DNA of 64,000 nucleotides, from contig CAWBYY010000002.1 of the NCBI GenBank assembly GCA_963793095.1, positions 1,116,001 to 1,180,000 of the forward strand, written 5' to 3'. Below the pieces are notes generated by a model. It saw only the letters and a list, made by a program, of their open reading frames with translations. It had not been told where the DNA came from and did no database searches. The stretch is from CAVWDI01 sp963793095 (GTDB lineage: Bacteria > Chloroflexota > Anaerolineae > Anaerolineales > UBA4823). Every line of letters begins with the position of its first letter. The first letter of the stretch is position 1. The translations under genes and the position numbers were made by a program. Below are positions 57,512-64,000 of this stretch, one piece after another.

Positions 57512-60128
57512 ATGGTAACAGAGATTACAACTCGCAAGCAGCAAACTGGATTGATAAATACACCTCCCTTACCTGTAAGTATTAAAAAACCGATTGAACT
57601 TTCAGAAAATTCAAAGAAAGTTTTGGAAAAACGGTATTTACGGCGTGGTAAAGATGGAAAACCGGTTGAATCAATTGAAGAAATGTTCTGGCGGATTGCA
57701 TACCATATTGCATCAAAGGAATCAAATTGGGAAAAGGAAGTACTCCAACGAGCGAAGAAATTCTATGATTTGTTGTCCGAAAGACGGTTTTTTCCGAATT
57801 CCCCAACTTTCACTGGCGCTGGTACTCCTTTAGGACAACTTGCTGCCTGTTTCGTTTTGCCTGTAAACGATGATATGGGGCGTGATTCAGCTGGTATATT
57901 CCAAACATTGCGTGATGCAGCCTTAATTCAGCAAACAGGCGGAGGAAATGGATTTTCTTTTTCTAGATTAAGACCAAAAGGAACTCTGGTGAAAACTTCT
58001 GCTGGACAGGCAACCGGCCCGGTGGGATTTTTACGAGTTTATGATGTTGCTTTCGGTGAAATAGCACAGGGAGGGACTTGCAGAGGTGCAAATATGGCGG
58101 TTCTACGTGTCGATCATCCCGACATCGAAGAGTTCATCTCATGCAAAGACAATGAGTATGCAATTACCAATTTTAATATTTCAGTTGGGATAACTGATGC
58201 ATTCATGGAAGCAGTGAGAAATGATGCTATGTGGCCTCTGCGATTTCCCGATGTTGAATCAAAAGAATATAAAGGTTTTGAGGGCACTCTCGAACAGGCC
58301 GAGGCAGCTGGAATTCCTATCAAAGTTTACAAGGTTGTTAAAGCCCTTGACTTATTTGAGAAGATAGTGCGCCATGCTCACCATAACGGAGAACCAGGAG
58401 TACTGTTTCTTGATACTGCCAATAAAGATAACCCGGTCCCACGACTTTACCGGCTTGAAGCAACAAATCCATGCGGCGAACAGTGGTTGGGTCCATATGA
58501 AAACTGCTGCCTTGGTTCTGTCAATCTTGCTCAACACGTTAAGGAAGATGGCGGCGTGGATTGGGAAAAATTACAATCCAGTGTCCAACTTGCAACAATA
58601 TTCCTGGATGATGTTATAGAAGCGAATACATATGTTCCGGCAGTGCCTCAATTGCAGGAGGCGGCTTTTAATAATCGAAGAATTGGATTGGGAATTATGG
58701 GTTTGGGGGACCTAATGTACCATTCAGGCATCCGGTATGGATCTGATGTTGGTCAGGAATTTGCTTCTCAGGTGATGGAATTTGTCCGTTACCATACGAT
58801 GTTAACCAGTATTGATCTGGCTGAGAAGAGGGGACCCTTTCCAATGATCGGCGAAAGCATTTATGACCCGGAAAATATGGTTTGGCAACCCCCTTTGCCG
58901 CTATTGCCCTATGAAAATGATTTTGGCAGGCCAGAAATAAGATGGGATAAGGTTATTGATGGAATTTCTTCTCATGGTATCAGGAATTCTGCCCAAACGA
59001 CAATCGCTCCAACGGGGACAATTGCGACAGTCGCGGGATGTGAAGGTTATGGTTGCGAACCTGTTTTTGCGCTAGCATATTACCGGCATGTGGAAGACAA
59101 CGGCAATGATTTGAAACTTACTTATACGAGTCCTTTGTTTGAACAAGTACTCAGAAAGGAAGATTTACCTGATGAGTTGCATGACAGAATAATCTCACAG
59201 GTTCTGGAATCTGGTAGCTGTCAGGAGATTGAGGTTGTACCCGAACATATTCGACATACTTTTGTTGTATCACAGGACATACCTGCTGAAGATCATGTTC
59301 GAATGCAGGCAGCTCTACAGGCTTTTGTTGACAATTCGCTTTCAAAAACAATTAATTTCCCGGAGGATGCCAAGGTTGAAGATGTCGCCCATACATACAA
59401 CCTTGCATGGGAACTGGGATGTAAAGGAATTACGGTTTATGTAACGGGTTCCAGGAAAAAGGTTGTACTGGAAACAAAAACGACATCCGAAAAGAAATAT
59501 GCCCCCACCAAACTGGCTTACATTTCGTCAGATACGGTAACGGAAGAATGGCACGATATTAAAAAACCGCGCCCAAGACATCTAAGGGGCCAAACATATA
59601 ATGTGAGCACACCATTAGGTAAAGCCTTCGTGACAATCAATGTGAATGGGGAGAACCAGCCATTCGAAGTTTTTATCAATACCGCAAAGGCTGGCTCAGA
59701 TACGGCCGCAGTCTCAGAAGCAATCGGCAGATTAATTTCGTATATACTTCGATTGACTTCACCGATACAACCGCATGAGAGGTTGAAAGAAGTTTGGCGA
59801 CAGCTTTCTGGAATTGGTGGTGGACGATCACTCGGATTTGGGCCGAATTCGAGTTCGTTCTTTGCCCGATGGTGTCGCCAGAACTATTGCAGAATTTCTT
59901 GAAGAAAGTAATGTCTTATCAACAACGACCGAGAAAATCAGGGACGAAGCAGAACCAAAAGGCAATGGTGATCGCCTGCGTTCAGAGAACGCATTGGCAA
60001 TTGCACATGAAGAGGGAATTCTTGACCAATCTCGAATTGGTGACTTGTGTCCGGATTGTGGTCAGGCTGCTCTGGTGAGTGAAGAAGGTTGTTGCAAGTG
60101 CTATTCATGTGGCTACAGTGAATGTTAA
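57512..60128 (+). CDS. nrdJ: Adenosylcobalamin-dependent ribonucleotide reductase NrdJ (one frameshift)
   Basis: About 871 residues when restored. Class II RNR reduces ribonucleotides using a B12-derived radical, independent of oxygen. The active-site region has QQTGGGNGFSFSRLRPKG, TNPCGEQWLGPYENCCLGS with the radical Cys and Glu, and TTIAPTGTIATVAGCEGYGC. The frame breaks at about 59848 (CCGAATTCGAG, one T too many) before RVRSLPDGVARTIAEFLEE, and the C-terminus ends with a Cys motif (CPDCGQAALV ... CCKCYSCGYSEC) that carries the redox/zinc cysteines. Taken as a sequence error. No class I genes are seen here. Confidence 0.94.
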
Positions 60129-60189
60129 TTTATTTCTTTATGAGATGCTCTATTTACAGACTTGAAAATATTTATCTTTGTGATTCTTA

Positions 60190-60834
60190 ATGACTAAAAG
60201 ATTAATTCTTGTTGCCGGGAATATCGGCGCGGGGAAAACTTCTCTTACAGAACGCCTGGGTATGCGTTTGAATTGGCGGACAGCTTTTGAGTCAGTCGCT
60301 GATAATCCTTACCTGCCAGATTTTTACAGTGATATGAAAGGCTGGTCGTTTCATCTGCAGGTGTTTTTTCTGGGGCACCGGGCAGAACAATATCTGGAAT
60401 TATCAAAATCTCCCCAATCCACAATCCTTGACCGCAGTATTTATGAAGATGCCCACATATTTGCAAGGGCGCTGCACCATCTCGGGAATATCAATGAGCG
60501 TGATTATTATTCTTACCGGCGGATATTTGATCTCGTTGTAAATAATCTCCCGGCGCCGGATTTGCTTATCTTTTTAAACGCGCCTGTGCCGGTATTGTTG
60601 GAACGTATCCAAAAACGTGGGCGTGATATTGAAGGTGGAATTACTGAAGAATATTTATCTTTGTTGGAGACGTATTACCAGGACTGGCTGGAGACTTTTG
60701 ATATTTGCCCGGTATTGACGATAAGAACGGATGATTTGGATTTTGTTCATAAAGCCCGCCACCTGGACATCGTTGTCCAGATAATTCAAGAGAAATTAGC
60801 GGGAAAAGAAGAAATAGTATTTCCGGAGAGTTGA
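60190..60834 (+). CDS. Deoxynucleoside kinase (dGK/dAK/dCK type)
   Basis: The 214-residue kinase phosphorylates deoxynucleosides for salvage. The P-loop is VAGNIGAGKTSLTE (residues 8-21), with the ESVADNPYLPDFY substrate motif, the DRSIYED motif and the LID arginines around ERIQKRGRDIEGG. The preferred base cannot be told from sequence. It follows nrdJ, so salvage and de novo deoxynucleotide supply are placed together. No ribosome site is clear before the ATG at 60190. Confidence 0.88.
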   Translation: MTKRLILVAGNIGAGKTSLTERLGMRLNWRTAFESVADNPYLPDFYSDMKGWSFHLQVFFLGHRAEQYLELSKSPQSTILDRSIYEDAHIFARALHHLGNINERDYYSYRRIFDLVVNNLPAPDLLIFLNAPVPVLLERIQKRGRDIEGGITEEYLSLLETYYQDWLETFDICPVLTIRTDDLDFVHKARHLDIVVQIIQEKLAGKEEIVFPES

Positions 60835-60932
60835 AAGTTCTACGATTTTTACTATCGATAAATTATTTGCACTTACATTTGGATAGATTTTTCGGGTTGG
60901 ATCACAAAGCCTTCTGGAATTCTGAACGAAAC

Positions 60933-62114
60933 CTATTGGATAATTTCCCTTAAGATTGAACAAACATACTCAACCTGATGTTCTTCCATTATAGATGAAA
61001 AAGGAAGGGCCAGGGATCGATTTCCAATATCCTCGGTTATTGGGAAATCTCCTGGTTTGTAACCAAATTTTTCAACCATATAAGGCTGCAGGTGAATAGG
61101 AATGAAGTATGGTCGGGAGGGGATACCGTGCTTGCCCAGTTCTTTTGAGATTTGGGCCCGGTTCAGTTCCCCGCTTAACCGGATAACGTAAACAAACCAG
61201 GTTGCGCGGGTCGTGGCCGGAGCAAGAAAAGGAATTTCTACCCCCTCTAAATCCGATAGTCTCTGGTTGTACCAGTTCGCTGCTCGTTCGCGTTTTTTGA
61301 GAAGTTCATTCAATCTGGCAACCTGAACCCTTCCGAGTGCAGCGCTCATTTCATCTAAGCGATAGTTGTATCCAAGGTATTTGTGGTTCAACCACATGTC
61401 CCCGGCTGCTCTTCCCTGGTTGCGTAATGCTATCATCAGTGATGCACTGTCATCATCGTTTGTTATGATTGCCCCGCCCTCACCCGTTGTTATCTGTTTG
61501 TTGGGATAGAACCCAAACACTCCAAAATCTCCCAGTGTGCCAGCTTTTTTATTCCTGTATTCAGCGCCAAGAGATTCACAAGAGTCTTCAATAATTTTAA
61601 TACCTGTATTCTGGGTGAAATTCTTTAAGCGATCATAATCTGCGGGTTGTCCAAAAACATCCACAACTAGAATCGCACGGATTTTTTTCTTCTTACTCCA
61701 GCCTTTTCGGGGAAACCAGCGATCAGGAATGTAACCAAGATTGGAATAAGCCTTCAAAATTTCTTCCACCAGGTCCATATCCATATTTCCGGTCTTGCTT
61801 TCAATATCAACATAGATCGGAACGGCATTTTCATAAAGAATTACATTTGTTGAAGCGACGAATGAGAACGGCGTAGTGATTACAATATCATCCCTGGAAA
61901 CTTTTGCTGCCCGGATACATAAATGCAGGCCAGCTGTACCCGAACTCACTGCAATTGCATTTCTTGAACCCGTGTAAGCACGAAATTCTTTTTCAAACGC
62001 TTCAATTTCCTTACCCATGCTCAAATACGGCGTTTGGAGCACAGAATTAACAGCTTGTCTTTCCTCGTCGGAAATATCCGGTGAAGACATTGGTATGTCT
62101 ATTTTCTGTTTCAT
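60933..62114 (-). CDS. DegT/DnrJ/EryC1/StrS-family sugar aminotransferase
   Basis: The 393-residue PLP enzyme probably transfers an amino group to a keto sugar nucleotide. The fold-I motifs are present: SSGTAGLHLCIRAA binds the cofactor phosphate, EDSCESLGAEY holds the conserved Asp, and Lys206 in FGFYPNKQITTGEGG is the Schiff-base lysine. HKYLGYNYRLDEMSAALG is a family hallmark. A basic insertion (RWFPRKGWSKKKK, about residues 132-144) is longer than usual. The ATG at 62114 with GGAG just ahead is preferred to the TTG at 62126. It is the last of a three-gene minus-strand operon with the lipoyl-acyltransferase fusion, 37 bases upstream. Confidence 0.9.
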   Translation of the reverse strand: MKQKIDIPMSSPDISDEERQAVNSVLQTPYLSMGKEIEAFEKEFRAYTGSRNAIAVSSGTAGLHLCIRAAKVSRDDIVITTPFSFVASTNVILYENAVPIYVDIESKTGNMDMDLVEEILKAYSNLGYIPDRWFPRKGWSKKKKIRAILVVDVFGQPADYDRLKNFTQNTGIKIIEDSCESLGAEYRNKKAGTLGDFGVFGFYPNKQITTGEGGAIITNDDDSASLMIALRNQGRAAGDMWLNHKYLGYNYRLDEMSAALGRVQVARLNELLKKRERAANWYNQRLSDLEGVEIPFLAPATTRATWFVYVIRLSGELNRAQISKELGKHGIPSRPYFIPIHLQPYMVEKFGYKPGDFPITEDIGNRSLALPFSSIMEEHQVEYVCSILREIIQ

Positions 62115-62151
62115 ACCTGACTCCAATAGCTCAAGTTAGTATATTTGGAAA

Positions 62152-63312
62152 TTATCCCTCTGGCCAACGGGTTCCTGCCCGTACGATAGTTTTCGGGGGA
62201 ACATCACCTTTAATAGTAGCCCCATTTCCGATACGCGCTGATTCCCCTATCAGCACACCCAGGTTCACAGTCACTCCCATTCCAATTAGAGCCTGGTTGC
62301 CTACCTTAACCCCACCGGCCAAAATAGTTCCTGGAGAGATATTGACCTGTTCCCCCAACACACAATCATGCGAAATTATTGATCCAGTGTTTATTAAGCA
62401 GCCAAAACCGATCCGTACTTCCGTTCCGATATAAGAATTTGCAAAAACCTGGACACCGGATTCAATTATTGCGCTCTGTTCAATAATCGCTGTCGGATGA
62501 ATAACAGTTGGGAGTGAAAAATCTGCCTTATTGAGTGTTTCGAAAACTTTGGATCTAATTATTACATCTCCAATTCCTCCAACAGCATTAACAGCCTGGT
62601 AGATCCCCTTCTTCTTAAGTTCTTCTAAATGATTACTGCTGCCTAATACAGGAATATTTAATATTCGAATACCCGGTTCAATGCCGTCGTCGATGATGCC
62701 AATAATTAGATATCCACCTATTGATTGAATAAGTTCGATTATTGTTTTACCAAGACCACCGCCACCATAAATAACGATTGTTTTCGAGCGTTCACCTTCG
62801 GGGATATTTAATTGAGATATTAAATCCATTCCTTGATTAAATTTTTCCTGCGAACCTTCGCGGATTTGGAAAAAGTCGATAAGAAATTCACGAGTTATCA
62901 ACTTGTCTTTTGGGAGGATATCCAGGTTAATCCCATTTTCTCTTGCTGTTTCAAGAGCGGGCATGGTGATTCTTAAACCCTGTGGAATTTTGTCATCGAA
63001 ATCTGGCAGTATGGTGCCTGTCATCCGGCGAGTTATTGATTTATCGAAAGATTCTGGCATCCAATTTGGGTTGTCTGCGATATAGCATAAAATATCTCCA
63101 GCAGAAGCAATATCACCTTCCTTAAATTGTAAATGCAGGATATACCCATTTCGATCAGCTTCAATATCTGCTGTTGATTTTGTATTCTCAATGCTGCAGA
63201 TCGGCTGTCCGGGTTGAACGTGCTGACCTTCAGCAATATGGATAGCGGATATTGATACTTCACGTTCATTTGGGTTCAATAATGGGATATAAATCGTTGA
63301 TGCTTCTTCCAC
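62152..63312 (-). CDS. Lipoyl domain-E3-binding domain-NeuD/PglD-type sugar acyltransferase fusion
   Basis: The 386-residue protein joins three modules. Residues 1-80 are a biotin/lipoyl attachment domain with Lys45 in SIENTKSTADI, placed like the lipoyl lysine of E2 subunits (biotin carriers would have AMKM). Residues about 112-147 (ITMPALETARENGINL, ITREFLIDFF) resemble the peripheral-subunit-binding domain of E2 proteins. From residue 177 the protein is NeuD/PglD-like: the Rossmann part has VIYGGGGLGKT and a left-handed beta-helix follows with hexapeptide repeats (IGFGCLINTGSIISHDCVLG), where His315 matches the catalytic His of PglD. The E2 catalytic acyl-CoA domain is missing. Between an E1-beta-like gene (11 bases) and an aminotransferase gene (37 bases), it may pass an acyl group from lipoate to a sugar amine; this is inference. 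Confidence 0.85.
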   Translation of the reverse strand: MEEASTIYIPLLNPNEREVSISAIHIAEGQHVQPGQPICSIENTKSTADIEADRNGYILHLQFKEGDIASAGDILCYIADNPNWMPESFDKSITRRMTGTILPDFDDKIPQGLRITMPALETARENGINLDILPKDKLITREFLIDFFQIREGSQEKFNQGMDLISQLNIPEGERSKTIVIYGGGGLGKTIIELIQSIGGYLIIGIIDDGIEPGIRILNIPVLGSSNHLEELKKKGIYQAVNAVGGIGDVIIRSKVFETLNKADFSLPTVIHPTAIIEQSAIIESGVQVFANSYIGTEVRIGFGCLINTGSIISHDCVLGEQVNISPGTILAGGVKVGNQALIGMGVTVNLGVLIGESARIGNGATIKGDVPPKTIVRAGTRWPEG

Positions 63313-63323
63313 TTATGCTTTCC

Positions 63324-64000
63324 TTAGAGATGATTTCTCTTGTTGTAAGCTATTTCAAGAGCTGTCCTTTTTATGCTTTCTTTACCTGGCAGCAATGCGG
63401 ATTCAAGAGGCTCGCTTCCAGGGATAGGATATTCCAGCGCTGCTAACCTGCGCACTGCACTGAGTTCGGATATAAGGATTTCACTCACCCGGGATAGGAT
63501 TTCAGCTCCCCAGCCCAGGCTTAATGTCCCTTCTTCAACGAGCAGTAATTTACCTGTTAACCTGCAGCTTGAGAGAACAGCATCAATATTCCAGGGTACC
63601 AACTGGGTTGGAACGACCAGCTCGCAGAACAATTCATGTTTATAAGCAAGTTCACGAATCACCTGTAGGACTATCTCCGCCATATAACCATAAGCGGCTA
63701 TTGACAGTGTGGGTTCAGGCGCGTTGCTTATCCGGATCAAATATGTGGGTGGGCTGTATTCGGAAGTTATCCCATTATTCTTTATTGAGTCAGAGCGAGT
63801 TTTGTTTTTGGTATTAAATGTTTTGATACTGTATTCGCCCTTTTCTGAAACGGAATGCACTGTTTGCAGGTACAGTAGCTTATTTTCGATAAAAAGAACC
63901 GGATCTTCAAAATCTTTAATCGCCCGGGCTAATAAATCACCCGGTTCACCAATTGAACAGGGAGCGAGCACATTGAGCCCAGGGACACCTAGCAGGAGTT
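63324..64000 (-). CDS. 2-oxoacid dehydrogenase E1 beta-like subunit, C-terminal part (cut by window edge)
   Basis: The minus-strand frame is open to the right edge; at least 225 residues are seen. VPGLNVLAPCSIGEPGDLL, then LARAIKDFEDPVLFIEN is the end of the pyrimidine-binding domain of thiamine-dependent dehydrogenases, and the C-terminal domain is clear (LSIAAYGYMAEIVLQVIREL, LVEEGTLSLGWGAEI and the ending with ALEYPIPGSEPLESALLPG). A polar insert of about 35 residues with TKNKTRSDSIKNN between the two parts is unusual. E1 decarboxylates a 2-oxo acid and puts the acyl group on lipoate. Whether the alpha part is fused or encoded upstream lies outside the window. It ends 11 bases before the lipoyl-acyltransferase gene. 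Confidence 0.85.
   Translation of the reverse strand, partial: LLLGVPGLNVLAPCSIGEPGDLLARAIKDFEDPVLFIENKLLYLQTVHSVSEKGEYSIKTFNTKNKTRSDSIKNNGITSEYSPPTYLIRISNAPEPTLSIAAYGYMAEIVLQVIRELAYKHELFCELVVPTQLVPWNIDAVLSSCRLTGKLLLVEEGTLSLGWGAEILSRVSEILISELSAVRRLAALEYPIPGSEPLESALLPGKESIKRTALEIAYNKRNHL

Overview
This window is bacterial chromosome, core housekeeping sequence for most of its length. Gene order, the Pro/Thr-rich lipoprotein linker and the protein sequences suggest a Chloroflexota bacterium close to the Anaerolineae; that placement is inference from recall, not from a search. Most genes have moderate to low GC, with tuf as a clear exception. I see no tRNA, rRNA, CRISPR array or insertion sequence.

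Layout. 1-5.7 kb: edge of a DNA methyltransferase, a lipoprotein, two NAD(P)-dependent dehydrogenases, and an operon of ECF sigma factor, zinc-finger anti-sigma factor and a bactofilin-like membrane protein. 5.8-6.7 kb: era on the minus strand. 7-32.7 kb: a nearly unbroken run of rpoB, the str operon (rpsL-rpsG-fusA-tuf), the S10 and spc operons (rpsJ to secY-adk-map), the alpha operon (rpmJ-rpsM-rpsK-rpsD-rpoA-rplQ-truA) and rplM-rpsI. rpoC does not follow rpoB and infA is not between map and rpmJ. 32.8-38.3 kb: a MazG-type fusion, a membrane protein, a metallo-hydrolase, then a minus-strand group (unknown membrane protein, recX, rny) that is full of frameshifts. 38.6-56.5 kb: a complete-looking division and cell-wall (dcw) cluster from mraZ to ftsZ, with a promoter and three MraZ boxes in front, a murC-murB fusion and no murE. 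56.9-60.8 kb: nrdR, B12-dependent ribonucleotide reductase nrdJ and a deoxynucleoside kinase. 60.9-64 kb: a minus-strand operon entering from the right edge: a 2-oxoacid dehydrogenase E1-beta-like subunit, a lipoyl/E3-binding-domain protein fused to a NeuD/PglD-type sugar acyltransferase, and a DegT-family sugar aminotransferase.

The last operon is the most unusual part. A thiamine-dependent dehydrogenase subunit, a swinging-arm domain joined to a left-handed beta-helix acyltransferase, and an aminotransferase together suggest that a 2-oxoacid-derived acyl group is made, carried on lipoate and placed on an amino sugar. The domain architecture is read from the sequence; the pathway is inference.

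Sequence quality matters here. At least eleven essential genes are split by single-base indels, almost all of them one extra base, often in short homopolymers, while the protein stays conserved in the other frame. The tract at 35.9-38.3 kb carries many more. I treat these as errors in the assembled sequence, not as pseudogenes, and give coordinates for the restored genes.
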